The position numbers and the translations under genes are program-made. A DNA stretch of 49,740 nucleotides from the NCBI RefSeq assembly GCF_026241515.1, contig NZ_JAPHPW010000029.1:1-49740 (forward strand), read 5' to 3'. The notes under the pieces were generated by a model. It worked only from the letters and a program-made list of their open reading frames with translations, was not told where the DNA came from and did not search any database. Source of the stretch: Vibrio sp. 14G-20. Its GTDB lineage: Bacteria; Pseudomonadota; Gammaproteobacteria; Enterobacterales; Vibrionaceae. Below, in pieces: positions 1 to 7,681 of the stretch (its first letter is position 1; the number at the start of each line of letters is the position of its first letter).

Positions 1-6
1 CCAACT

Positions 7-38
7 CCGTTATTACTTAATTGTAGTTGCAATAACGG
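7..38. other. Inverted repeat at window edge
   Basis: Arms ccgttatt (7-14) and aataacgg (31-38) can form a hairpin with a 16-nt loop. It may be the transcription terminator of a gene lying left of the window. Neither flank has a clear T-run, so this is only a structural observation. Confidence 0.3.
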
Positions 39-115
39 GGCGGACCATACATTTTATATCTGAACATGTGACGTTACTTTTTCCATGACCGAATATACCC
101 TCGAAAATCAACCAC

Positions 116-130
116 TAGACGACTGGTCTA
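116..130. promoter_or_regulatory. NemR-type operator upstream of nemR
   Basis: The sequence TAGACGACTGGTCTA is a palindrome with TAGAC/GTCTA arms. The same 15 bases, with flanks extending to 19 identical bases, recur at 855-869 upstream of the CurA-type gene. NemR of E. coli is known to bind a TAGAC...GTCTA-type box, so autoregulation by the adjacent repressor is the natural reading. A possible -10 (TATAGT, 139-144) lies just downstream, which would place the transcript start very near the ATG at 152. Confidence 0.8.
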
Positions 131-151
131 ATTTAAATTATAGTCCCACCT

Positions 152-745
152 ATGAACGAAAAAACGAATGACACACGCCTGCATGTTTTAGATGTTGGCT
201 ACCAATTAATAGTGAACAACGGCTTTAACGGCGTTGGCCTATCGCAATTGCTTAAAGAAGCGGACGTACCGAAAGGATCGTTTTACCACTATTTTAAATC
301 TAAAGAGCAATTTGGCGAGGCGTTGATTCAACACTATTTTGAAAACTACACTACTAAGATTGAAGCAATTTTAGTACACGGTGAAGGTAATCATTATCAG
401 CGAATCTTGAGCTATTTCTCGCTATGGGCGAAGACCGAAAACGGTACCTGTAATGCTCATAAATGCTTGGTCGTTAAACTCAGTGCGGAAGTTTCTGATC
501 TCTCTGATCCTATGCGTCAAGCGCTATTAAAAGGTGCTGAGAAAGTGACGAATACCATCGAACAGTGCATTGTCGGCGGTATTGCAGATGGCTCTATAAA
601 GGTTGAAGACAGCCAAGAAGCAGCTCAGAACCTATACTCAATGTGGTTAGGCGCAAGCTTATTAAGCAAACTGAGCCAGAGCTCCCATAGCTTACGGTCG
701 GCTTTGAGCCTTACCGAACGAATTTTAAAGGGTGAAAGCCACTAA
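152..745 (+). CDS. nemR: TetR-family repressor, NemR-like
   Basis: A 197-residue TetR/AcrR regulator with a helix-turn-helix at about residues 10-55 (LLKEADVPKGSFYHYFKSKE) and a ligand/redox domain after it. It resembles E. coli NemR along its length, including the block CLVVKLSAEVSDLSDPMR. NemR senses N-ethylmaleimide-like electrophiles, methylglyoxal and hypochlorite through Cys106, proposed to form a sulfenamide with Lys175. Cys105 and Lys173 here sit at the matching places, so the same switch is likely. It precedes a CurA-type reductase and a glutathione transferase, and identical palindromes lie before this gene and before curA, which suggests it represses both. No good Shine-Dalgarno precedes the ATG; the start agrees with the NemR N-terminus. 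The orthology call is from memory of the family, not a search. Confidence 0.85.
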   Translation: MNEKTNDTRLHVLDVGYQLIVNNGFNGVGLSQLLKEADVPKGSFYHYFKSKEQFGEALIQHYFENYTTKIEAILVHGEGNHYQRILSYFSLWAKTENGTCNAHKCLVVKLSAEVSDLSDPMRQALLKGAEKVTNTIEQCIVGGIADGSIKVEDSQEAAQNLYSMWLGASLLSKLSQSSHSLRSALSLTERILKGESH

Positions 746-805
746 CGCGCACCGCGTTTTATTGGCTTTAACTTGATTCAACTTGCTTTAACTTAAAACA
801 AATCA

Positions 806-842
806 CCCGCCCTCTATCCATTTGATGACGGCGGGATTTTTT
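806..842 (+). terminator. Intrinsic terminator of nemR
   Basis: Stem cccgcc (806-811) pairs with ggcggg (830-835) and is followed by ATTTTTT. It lies about 60 bp after the nemR stop and just before the operator/promoter of the next gene, so curA is probably transcribed from its own promoter. Confidence 0.7.
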
Positions 843-854
843 AGACAACAAGAC

Positions 855-869
855 TAGACGACTGGTCTA
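855..869. promoter_or_regulatory. NemR-type operator upstream of curA
   Basis: An exact second copy of TAGACGACTGGTCTA. It sits about 12 bp upstream of a candidate -10 (CATAAT, 881-886) and so would overlap the -35 region, a normal place for a repressor to block RNA polymerase. The Shine-Dalgarno AAGGA lies at 895-899, ahead of the ATG at 906. Confidence 0.8.
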
Positions 870-905
870 ATTCTAAATAACATAATATAAAATTAAGGAC
901 ATCCA

Positions 906-1937
906 ATGACTCAACAAGACAATCGCCGCATCGTATTGGCTTCTCGCCCAGTTGGCGCACCAACTCAAGACAACTTCCGTTTAGAGACAGTAGCCGCACC
1001 AACAATCAAAGATGGCGAGATGTTACTTCGCTCGGTTTACCTTTCTCTCGACCCTTACATGCGTGGTCGTATGAGCGATGCGAAATCTTACGCAGATCCA
1101 GTCGCTATCGATGAAGTGATGGTAGGTGCGACCGTTTGTCAGGTTGAAGAATCAAATCACGCTGATTACGAAATTGGCGAGTGGGTACTGGCTTACACAG
1201 GTTGGCAAGATCTTGGTGTGTCTAACGGTGAAGGCCTTATCAAACTAGGTAAACAGCCAACTCATCCTTCTTATGCGCTTGGCATCATGGGTATGCCTGG
1301 CTTTACCGCTTACATGGGCTTGCTGGATATAGGCCAACCTAAAGAAGGCTACACGTTAGTCGTTGCGGCTGCAACAGGTGCAGTAGGTGCAACCGTTGGG
1401 CAAATCGGCAAACTAAAAGGCTGTCGTGTTATTGGCGTTGCAGGCGGTCAAGAGAAGTGTCAGTACGCAAAAGAGGTACTGGGCTTTGATGAATGTATCG
1501 ACCACAAAGCGGATGACTTCGCGGAGCAATTGGCTAAAGCGTGTAACAACGGCATCGACGTCTACTTTGAAAACGTTGGCGGCAAGGTCTTCGACGCAGT
1601 AATGCCTCTGCTTAACACAGGGGCTCGTATTCCTGTGTGTGGCCTTATCTCTCAGTACAATGCAACATCACTTCCTGAAGGCCCAGATCGTATGTCTAGC
1701 CTTATGGGCACTCTTCTGGTCAAGCGTATTAAGATGCAAGGTTTCATTATCTTTGATGACTACGCACACCGTTACAACGAGTTTGCTGTTCAAATGACAG
1801 AATGGTTGTCTCAAGGCAAGATGCACTACCGCGAGCACCTAATTGAAGGTCTAGACGAAGCGCCAAAAGCATTCATGGGTCTATTAGAAGGACAAAACTT
1901 CGGTAAGCTTGTTATCAAAACTAACGAAGCAAAATAG
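906..1937 (+). CDS. curA: NADPH-dependent enone/curcumin reductase, CurA family
   Basis: A 343-residue zinc-free medium-chain dehydrogenase/reductase, close in length and sequence to E. coli CurA (YncB) and related to prostaglandin/leukotriene reductases. These enzymes reduce the C=C bond of alpha,beta-unsaturated carbonyls with NADPH. Visible are the N-terminal LSLDPYMRGRM signature (47-57), the nucleotide-binding AATGAVGATVG turn (155-165) and the GIDVYFENVGG stretch. It acts in the cytoplasm. Its position behind a NemR box and ahead of a glutathione transferase fits detoxification of reactive electrophiles. AAGGA precedes the ATG at good spacing. The in vivo substrate cannot be read from sequence. 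Confidence 0.9.
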   Translation: MTQQDNRRIVLASRPVGAPTQDNFRLETVAAPTIKDGEMLLRSVYLSLDPYMRGRMSDAKSYADPVAIDEVMVGATVCQVEESNHADYEIGEWVLAYTGWQDLGVSNGEGLIKLGKQPTHPSYALGIMGMPGFTAYMGLLDIGQPKEGYTLVVAAATGAVGATVGQIGKLKGCRVIGVAGGQEKCQYAKEVLGFDECIDHKADDFAEQLAKACNNGIDVYFENVGGKVFDAVMPLLNTGARIPVCGLISQYNATSLPEGPDRMSSLMGTLLVKRIKMQGFIIFDDYAHRYNEFAVQMTEWLSQGKMHYREHLIEGLDEAPKAFMGLLEGQNFGKLVIKTNEAK

Positions 1938-1970
1938 CTCAATCAGCTGAAACATAAAATAGGCAGAATC

Positions 1971-2591
1971 ATGATTACTTTGCATCACTTAAACAAATCG
2001 CGTTCAAAACGTATCATCTGGCTGTTGGAAGAGCTTGGTGTGGATTACCAAATAAAACCATACCAACGAGACAGTGTCACGTTTCTAGCACCACCAGAAT
2101 TGAAGTCAGTTCATCCGTTGGGTAAATCTCCAGTCATTGAAGACGATGGCGTTGTGATCAGCGAGTCTGGTGCTATCACCGAGTACCTAATCGACAAATA
2201 CGGCCAAGGCAAGTTCGCACCAGTGCGCGGCACAGCTGACTATGTAGAATACTCACAGTGGCTTCACTTCGCTGAAAGCTCTGGTATTTTGCCAATGCTG
2301 CTCAAAATCTTTGTGATGAAAGACGGTTGCGAGACTAATTTCCTCGGCGGCTACGCTGACGATGAAAACCAAAAGGTCTTAACCTTTGTCAACGAAGCAC
2401 TTGAAGGTAAAACCTACCTCGTTGCTGATACTCTGACGGGTGCAGATTTTATGATGTCGTTCATCGTAGAAATCGTTGGTAACTTTGGGGCAACTGCGCT
2501 TTACCCTAACATTGCTAAATACGGTGAGCTTTTAACAAGCCACCCTGCTTACCAAAAAGCAGAGCAAGTAGAGCTAGAACACTCGAACTGA
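1971..2591 (+). CDS. Glutathione S-transferase family protein
   Basis: A 206-residue protein with an N-terminal thioredoxin-like domain (1 to about 80) and a C-terminal helical domain. The glutathione gamma-glutamyl contact motif is seen as ESGAITEYL (65-73), preceded by the cis-proline region GKSPVI. The start region SRSKRIIWLLEELG resembles the beta/YfcG-like bacterial GSTs, with Ser rather than Tyr near the active-site turn. It lies 33 bp after curA on the same strand with no terminator between, so the two are probably co-transcribed under the NemR-type operator. Likely role: conjugation or reduction of electrophiles or peroxides. Substrate unknown. Confidence 0.9.
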   Translation: MITLHHLNKSRSKRIIWLLEELGVDYQIKPYQRDSVTFLAPPELKSVHPLGKSPVIEDDGVVISESGAITEYLIDKYGQGKFAPVRGTADYVEYSQWLHFAESSGILPMLLKIFVMKDGCETNFLGGYADDENQKVLTFVNEALEGKTYLVADTLTGADFMMSFIVEIVGNFGATALYPNIAKYGELLTSHPAYQKAEQVELEHSN

Positions 2592-2643
2592 TCGAGTTTC
2601 AATCAAGCTCGTCCGTTCTTAGAATAAGTACGAGCAACTAAAT

Positions 2644-2678
2644 GAAGCCAAAGCCGATTTATCTTCTGCTTTGGCTTC
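2644..2678 (+). terminator. Hairpin after the GST gene
   Basis: gaagccaaagc (2644-2654) pairs perfectly with gctttggcttc (2668-2678), an 11-bp stem with a 13-nt loop, followed by tcatttgtc. The T-run is short, so it may be a weak terminator ending the curA-gst transcript. Confidence 0.55.
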
Positions 2679-2742
2679 TCATTTGTCTTCATTTCGACAA
2701 CAATACCGAACTCTAACTGAACAGCCATAGAGTTTGATCTAA

Positions 2743-4419
2743 ATGCCAGCAAACCTCGCTCAATACACACCTCTAAACCTAGCCGACGCGAATGCAAAGT
2801 TATCGCTACCGACTCGTTTTACGTTCCCGTATTACTATACTCCGCACCCTTTGTGTGAATTAGCGATGCAGCAGCTTCAACAATCTCTGATTGACTGTGG
2901 TGTGAATGAAAGATCGCAAGGTAACCTCTATGCCGTTCTTCTGGTTCAACATCCTCAAACCCAAGAGTTGAGTTACCTTTCTGCGTTTTCGGGCTTGCAG
3001 TTAGATCCGGCTTTGGTCTCTCAGTTAAACAACATTCACTTTGTTCCACCAGCCTTCGATTCAGCACAATTTCAGTCTAAAAATAGTGTGAACCTTGCTC
3101 ACCAGTTGCAACTAGCGGACGACATTGAAAAGCTACAACAGTCGCACAACCTAGATGCATTATTGGTTGAACTTGAAGAGTTAAAAATCGAATCAGCACA
3201 AGCTATCGAAGCCTTTCAGTTAGCAATGGCCGCGAACAAAGCTCAACGTAACAAACTCAGAGAACAAGCTAATCAAGAGAAAGCATTAGGGAATCTAGAG
3301 TCAGCGGCGAGTTTACTTAAACAACTGGGCAATCAAAGTAGCCAAGAGAAACGCGATCTAAAAGCACTTCGTATTGAGTGGAAACAGAAGATCGCAGAAC
3401 GCCAATCACAAGTTGATTTGATTGAAAGCGAAATGAAAAACCGTAAGCAAGAGCACCAAGCAGTTTCAGAACAGTTGGAAGCTCAACGTCTCTCTCACTA
3501 TCGCTTTATCAATCAAGCCAAGCAATCTAAGAGTTTACTTGAGCTACTCGATGGAAAAGACGCGCTGGAAGGCTCTGGTGACTGCTGCCTACCTAAGCTG
3601 CTTAACTTCGCTTTTGAACACGGGTTTAAGCCGTTAGCATTGTCTGAGTTTTGGTGGGGATTGCCGCCAACGGATATCATTCGACAACACGGAAACCTTT
3701 ACCCTGTTTGTCAAAGTAAAAGCTTCGAGATCCTCGAACACCAGCTGAGTGGTATTGGACTAGAAGATAACCCGCTTATCGTGAACCCTGCTGTAGGTAA
3801 GTCTTTTGATATTGTTTATGAAGACGACGAGATTGTGATCGTAAATAAGCCTGAAGAGTTCTTGTCGGTTCCCGGTAAATTCATCGAAGATTCAGTTTAT
3901 ACCCGTATTAAAGCGCGTTACCCCGATGCAACAGGCCCTTTGATTATCCATAGACTAGATATGTCGACATCTGGATTGTTGATTTTGGCACTGACCGCAG
4001 AATCCAATAGACACATCCAGAAGCAATTCATCGATAGAACCGTAGAAAAGCGTTACACCGCTCTGCTTGATGGTGAAATCCACGGTAAATCTGGCGATAT
4101 TAGCTTGCCCTTACGCGGCGACATCACAGACAGACCAAGACAACTGGTTTGCCACCAACACGGCCGAAATGCAGAAACTCACTGGCAGGCGGTGAGCACT
4201 CATAATGGCAAAACCAAGGTTCACTTGTACCCTAAAACCGGGCGAACCCACCAGCTGCGAGTGCACTGTGCTTCTCCATTAGGGCTTGGTGTTCCAATTC
4301 GTGGTGACGACTTATACGGATACAAACGCGAGCGCTTACACCTGCACGCTGGCTACTTGAAGTTGATTCACCCGACAACCGGTGAATGGATGGAGTTTGA
4401 AGTACCTTCTGAGTTTTAA
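2743..4419 (+). CDS. RluA-family pseudouridine synthase with long N-terminal extension
   Basis: A 558-residue protein. The C-terminal part (about 345-558) is an RluA-type pseudouridine synthase: the catalytic HRLD motif is at 403-406 (Asp406 is the nucleophile), followed by STSGLLILA and by KTGRTHQLRVHC near the end. Family members isomerise uridines in 23S rRNA or tRNA. The first 340 residues are not part of the catalytic domain: an N-terminal segment, then a Lys/Glu/Gln-rich predicted coiled coil (about 130-250), then a Cys-containing linker. Members of this long form exist in gammaproteobacteria; the RNA target is not evident. No strong Shine-Dalgarno precedes the ATG. Single gene, flanked by hairpins. 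Confidence 0.85.
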   Translation: MPANLAQYTPLNLADANAKLSLPTRFTFPYYYTPHPLCELAMQQLQQSLIDCGVNERSQGNLYAVLLVQHPQTQELSYLSAFSGLQLDPALVSQLNNIHFVPPAFDSAQFQSKNSVNLAHQLQLADDIEKLQQSHNLDALLVELEELKIESAQAIEAFQLAMAANKAQRNKLREQANQEKALGNLESAASLLKQLGNQSSQEKRDLKALRIEWKQKIAERQSQVDLIESEMKNRKQEHQAVSEQLEAQRLSHYRFINQAKQSKSLLELLDGKDALEGSGDCCLPKLLNFAFEHGFKPLALSEFWWGLPPTDIIRQHGNLYPVCQSKSFEILEHQLSGIGLEDNPLIVNPAVGKSFDIVYEDDEIVIVNKPEEFLSVPGKFIEDSVYTRIKARYPDATGPLIIHRLDMSTSGLLILALTAESNRHIQKQFIDRTVEKRYTALLDGEIHGKSGDISLPLRGDITDRPRQLVCHQHGRNAETHWQAVSTHNGKTKVHLYPKTGRTHQLRVHCASPLGLGVPIRGDDLYGYKRERLHLHAGYLKLIHPTTGEWMEFEVPSEF

Positions 4420-4443
4420 GCTGTGCTTATCGTGATAAAACTA

Positions 4444-4551
4444 TTACCGAGCTAAAATTTTTGTCTCGTTAAACGCATCAGGGTTCTAAATCTGCTTGAG
4501 ATATAGAACCCTGAAATTTAATTTTTTAATGTGTTTATCACAGCTCGGTAA
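4444..4551. terminator. Nested hairpins, likely bidirectional terminator
   Basis: The inner stem tcagggttcta (4478-4488) pairs with tagaaccctga (4504-4514), 11 bp perfect, followed by aatttaattttttaat. An outer stem ttaccgagct (4444-4453) pairs with agctcggtaa (4542-4551). It lies between the convergent pseudouridine synthase and YkgJ genes, so it probably stops transcription from both sides. Confidence 0.7.
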
Positions 4552-4586
4552 CGTACTTTCGTTACTCATTTCAATATTGCAGACGC

Positions 4587-4880
4587 TTAACCCATCACAT
4601 CTGTGCGTTGTTCCACACATTCGTAAGAGCCCATTTCGAACTCACGACAGATCCAAGGTCGATTTTCGTAAATAGTACACATCAGTGTTTCTCTATCTAC
4701 CGCAGAGCACCAACCGTCGTCTAATCTCAGCATGGTTTCGCCACCCCACTCGTCATACGCAATATGCTCTTCAGGAACACCTGTATCTGTGATGATCATA
4801 ACTTCTAGGCGACAACAGCATGCCTGACAATTGGCACAGGTTACTTCAGGTTCGGTTACGTTCTTAATCTCTATCGTCAT
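4587..4880 (-). CDS. YkgJ-family cysteine cluster protein
   Basis: A 97-residue cytosolic protein. The N-terminal half carries a dense Cys cluster (CANCQACCCRLEV), and further Cys residues appear in GWCSAVDRETLMCTIYENRP, WICREF and SYEC. This spacing is the signature of the YkgJ/DUF3109-like putative zinc- or iron-chelating proteins (PF03692). The biochemical function is not established; a Zn or Fe-S site is inferred from the family. Convergent with the pseudouridine synthase gene. Confidence 0.85.
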   Translation of the reverse strand: MTIEIKNVTEPEVTCANCQACCCRLEVMIITDTGVPEEHIAYDEWGGETMLRLDDGWCSAVDRETLMCTIYENRPWICREFEMGSYECVEQRTDVMG

Positions 4881-4981
4881 AAGTGACTACACTGCTAAAT
4901 TTTGCGTATAGTAATCGAAACCGCCCGCTACGGCTAATAAAGATGATGCGACGCGGTCTTTTCATTGATGTATAAATCACA

Positions 4982-5012
4982 ATGGGCGTGGTGAGTGAAG
5001 CACAACGCCCAT
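4982..5012. other. Small inverted repeat between dac and ykgJ-like genes
   Basis: atgggcgt (4982-4989) pairs with acgcccat (5005-5012). It lies downstream of the carboxypeptidase on the minus strand and upstream of the YkgJ gene. No T-run follows on the minus strand, so a terminator role is uncertain. Confidence 0.35.
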
Positions 5013-5055
5013 AATATTTCGGCTTTTTAGCGCAGCTGATCGCCACTAAATCTAT

Positions 5056-6240
5056 CTAGAATAGGTTCGCAAAAAACAACTTAACATAGTCCATTAAGCG
5101 CTTGAACAAACCGCCCTGCTCAACCGCTTCCAGCGCGATCAAAGGCTGAGTTTGAACATCTTCACCATCAACGGTGTAATGAACCACACCTAAAGTTTGA
5201 CCTTCTGCAATTGGAGCTTTCAGTTCAGAGTTCAGCTCGATAGACGCAGTCAACTTTTTACTGTCTGACTTAGGCAACGTGATAAACGTATCTTCAGCAA
5301 CACCTAGCTTCAATGTATCTTGACCACCAAACCACACTTTCTCTTCTGCCACTAGATCGCCGCCTTTATGCGGGTTTAGCGTGTCGAAGAAGCGGAAACC
5401 ATAGCTCAACAGTTGTTTGCTGTCTGATTCACGGCTCTTAACGCTTGATGCGCCCATCACAACCGCGATAAGTCTCATCTCACCTTGTGTCGCTGAACTC
5501 GCCAAACTGTAGCCAGCACCAGAGGTGTAGCCCGTTTTCATGCCATCAACTGTTAAGCTTCTATCACGCAACAAGCCATTACGGTTATGCTGTGTGATGC
5601 CGTTGTAACTGAAAGATCGCTCGCTGTATAAGCCATACACATCCGGTAAATCACGAATAATGGCACGACCGAGTAGCGCGATATCGTAAGGAGTCGAATA
5701 GAGATCGTCAGCGTCTAAACCATGTGCATTGGCAAAATGGGTGTTTTCTAGCTTCAGAGAGGTAGCCCAAGAGTTCATCAGGTCGACGAATGCATCTTGC
5801 GAGCCCGCAACGTGTTCCGCTATCGCAACACTTGCATCGTTACCTGATTGAATAATCAAGCCACGGTAAAGGTCCATCATCGCTACATCGGTATTCACTT
5901 CGATGAACATTTTTGATGAGTCTGGGAATTTTTTTGCCCATGCATTCTCACTGATTCTTACTTGATCATCAGCAGAGATGTTGCCTCGCTTCATCTCTTG
6001 TCCGGCTACATAGCTGGTCATCAGTTTGGTTAAGCTTGCTGGGTTTAATTTAGTGTGTGCGTTTTTTTCTACTAGCACATCACCAGAATTAAAATCAATT
6101 AACACATACCCTTTTGCGCCTAGGCTAGGTGGGCTTGGTACTATAGAAGGTGCTGCGATAGCTGTGCCACTTACCATCGCTGCGTTACTTACAATGAATA
6201 TACTTAATAGAGGGAGAGAGTATTTGGAAAACAGTTTCAT
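5056..6240 (-). CDS. Serine-type D-Ala-D-Ala carboxypeptidase (PBP5/6 family)
   Basis: A 394-residue penicillin-binding protein that trims the terminal D-Ala from peptidoglycan pentapeptides in the periplasm. A signal peptide covers about residues 1-30 (ends AIAA). All three active-site motifs are present: SLTK (Ser69 nucleophile, Lys72), SGN (132-134) and KTG (235-237). The C-terminal beta-rich domain is followed by an amphipathic tail (LFKRLMDYVKLFFANLF) of the kind that anchors PBP5/6 to the inner membrane. This is DacA/DacC-type; which paralogue cannot be settled here, because the usual rlpA-dacA-lipB neighbourhood is absent. The length is normal for the family. Confidence 0.92.
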   Translation of the reverse strand: MKLFSKYSLPLLSIFIVSNAAMVSGTAIAAPSIVPSPPSLGAKGYVLIDFNSGDVLVEKNAHTKLNPASLTKLMTSYVAGQEMKRGNISADDQVRISENAWAKKFPDSSKMFIEVNTDVAMMDLYRGLIIQSGNDASVAIAEHVAGSQDAFVDLMNSWATSLKLENTHFANAHGLDADDLYSTPYDIALLGRAIIRDLPDVYGLYSERSFSYNGITQHNRNGLLRDRSLTVDGMKTGYTSGAGYSLASSATQGEMRLIAVVMGASSVKSRESDSKQLLSYGFRFFDTLNPHKGGDLVAEEKVWFGGQDTLKLGVAEDTFITLPKSDSKKLTASIELNSELKAPIAEGQTLGVVHYTVDGEDVQTQPLIALEAVEQGGLFKRLMDYVKLFFANLF

Positions 6241-6321
6241 TGAATCAAACCTAAGTTAACGTTTTGTGCAGTATAGACAAATGCTAGTAAAAGAAGCGCG
6301 AACTTTACGTTGCTTTACGTA

Positions 6322-6341
6322 TTTGTACCGTTCGTTACAAA
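6322..6341. promoter_or_regulatory. Palindrome upstream of the carboxypeptidase gene
   Basis: TTTGTA (6322-6327) and TACAAA (6336-6341) form a dyad with an 8-bp centre, about 80-100 bp upstream of the carboxypeptidase start. Nearby are two direct copies of CTTTACGT (minus strand ACGTAAAG). This could be an operator; no regulator is identified. Confidence 0.3.
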
Positions 6342-6418
6342 TAAAAAAGTATAATCTGCGATCTGACCATATTTTCAACAGCTAATATTGACCCAACGAA
6401 TGCGTCCAATACTTAATT

Positions 6419-7009
6419 CTATCGATCAGGCATACGTCTAAATAACATTTCAACAAAGCCAGTAATTCGCTGTTTGCTCTCGCTTGGATCTAAGTCAGGT
6501 TGGATGCCAGACTGTGCTAGTGCTTGCCATTGTACGGCCTGAGAGTTAGGCACGAAAAACGCAATGTACAACGATCCTTTCTCGGCGACCTTTCCGTCAC
6601 CATCATAAAATGGCACCCCTGTTGAAAGCTTAATCGCGTCGAAAATCGAGTCATCATTTAACTCTGATTCTTCGGCTAATCCAAAACCGATAACAACATC
6701 ACCAGCTGCACCAGTTTGACTTAGCTGATAACCTTTCGTAGCGAGTTGATCTTCAATCGCATCACGCACCAAATCGGTTACTACGGTCTCATCGTATTTT
6801 TGAGAAAGGTACACCTGCTCTGATTCAGGGTGCCACGAGTACGTCATCACTCCGTGTTCCATGAACTCAAAATCACCACTGGTGACCACACCATAATTGT
6901 GCGTTGGTGGGATTTCTTGCGTGGTGCATGCTGTCAGCCCAATAGCCATCAAAGCTAACACAGCAATTTTTCTTATGCTTTTTGTTTTATATATGGATCG
7001 TTTTATCAT
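6419..7009 (-). CDS. DUF4136-type lipoprotein
   Basis: A 196-residue predicted lipoprotein. The N-terminus is basic (KRSIYKTKSIRK), followed by a hydrophobic segment and the lipobox LTAC, giving lipidation at about Cys28. The mature part has the YSWHPESEQVY stretch and the overall pattern of DUF4136 proteins (PF13590), which are cell-envelope lipoproteins of unknown function. AAGGAAG lies about 7 nt before the ATG. Residue +2 after Cys is Thr, so outer-membrane sorting is expected in a Vibrio. Confidence 0.8.
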   Translation of the reverse strand: MIKRSIYKTKSIRKIAVLALMAIGLTACTTQEIPPTHNYGVVTSGDFEFMEHGVMTYSWHPESEQVYLSQKYDETVVTDLVRDAIEDQLATKGYQLSQTGAAGDVVIGFGLAEESELNDDSIFDAIKLSTGVPFYDGDGKVAEKGSLYIAFFVPNSQAVQWQALAQSGIQPDLDPSESKQRITGFVEMLFRRMPDR

Positions 7010-7277
7010 TCGCGGCTTCCTTACCTATATAAGAATAACTATCAATTTACCCTCCAACATAAATAGTAATTATATTAAGAGAAGTGTCATTAAACGTTTG
7101 CGTAATCGCTAACCTTCACTTCTGTCCGTTTTGGGGGTTTAATCACAAAAACAGAGTTGGTATAGTTCATCCCGTTAAACAAAACCAGACCATTCGAGGC
7201 ACGGAGCTTCCTCAATCATCTCATGAAGAGAAGAATTGGTACCGACAAAGTATCGGCAAATTTAAGAGGGTCAAACA

Positions 7278-7532
7278 ATGGAATTCAATATGGTTGAAAT
7301 TTTAGGTTACGCTGCGTCTATTATGGTCGCAATTTCATTAACAATGAAAGATATCGTTCGTCTGCGTGTCCTTAACTTTATCGGTTGTGCTCTCTTCACA
7401 GCTTACGGCATCATGATTGACGCATGGCCAGTTGCTGCAACCAATGGTTTTATCGCTTGTGTAAACATCTACTTCCTTGCAAAAATGCAAAAGGAAAAAA
7501 AAACGGAAGCGATGAAAGCAGCGAAAGCTTAA
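7278..7532 (+). CDS. YgjV-family small inner-membrane protein
   Basis: An 84-residue protein with about three hydrophobic segments (VEILGYAASIMVAISLTM; VLNFIGCALFTAYGIM; PVAATNGFIACVNIYFLA) and a Lys-rich cytosolic tail. It matches the Imp-YgjV family pattern; E. coli YgjV is about twice as long, so this is the short form. Function unknown. GAGGG about 8 nt upstream supports the ATG at 7278 over the next Met (7290). Followed by a strong terminator, so it is monocistronic. Confidence 0.75.
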   Translation: MEFNMVEILGYAASIMVAISLTMKDIVRLRVLNFIGCALFTAYGIMIDAWPVAATNGFIACVNIYFLAKMQKEKKTEAMKAAKA

Positions 7533-7561
7533 ATTAGCGATTCGCATTTCAAAAAATTGTG

Positions 7562-7620
7562 AAAAAGCCCAAACGGTTCCTCTCGTTCTACTATGAACAG
7601 AAGCACAGTTTGGGCTTTTT
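7562..7620. terminator. Strong terminator after the YgjV-like gene
   Basis: aaaaagcccaaac (7562-7574) pairs perfectly with gtttgggcttttt (7608-7620), a 13-bp stem with A and T runs on opposite sides. It can act in both directions and lies between the convergent YgjV and diguanylate cyclase genes. Confidence 0.85.
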
Positions 7621-7681
7621 TATGTCTGTCGTTTATCTATCGTTTTAAAAGCTGCCTTGAGGTGACTTAACTGAAAGTAGT

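Noticed and set aside
4864..5046. Minus-strand 60-codon frame
   Set aside because: It overlaps the start of the YkgJ-type gene, has a composition unlike a protein, and covers an inverted repeat.
7084..7305. Plus-strand 73-codon frame upstream of the YgjV-like gene
   Set aside because: It overlaps the YgjV start in another frame and has no ribosome site or recognisable features.
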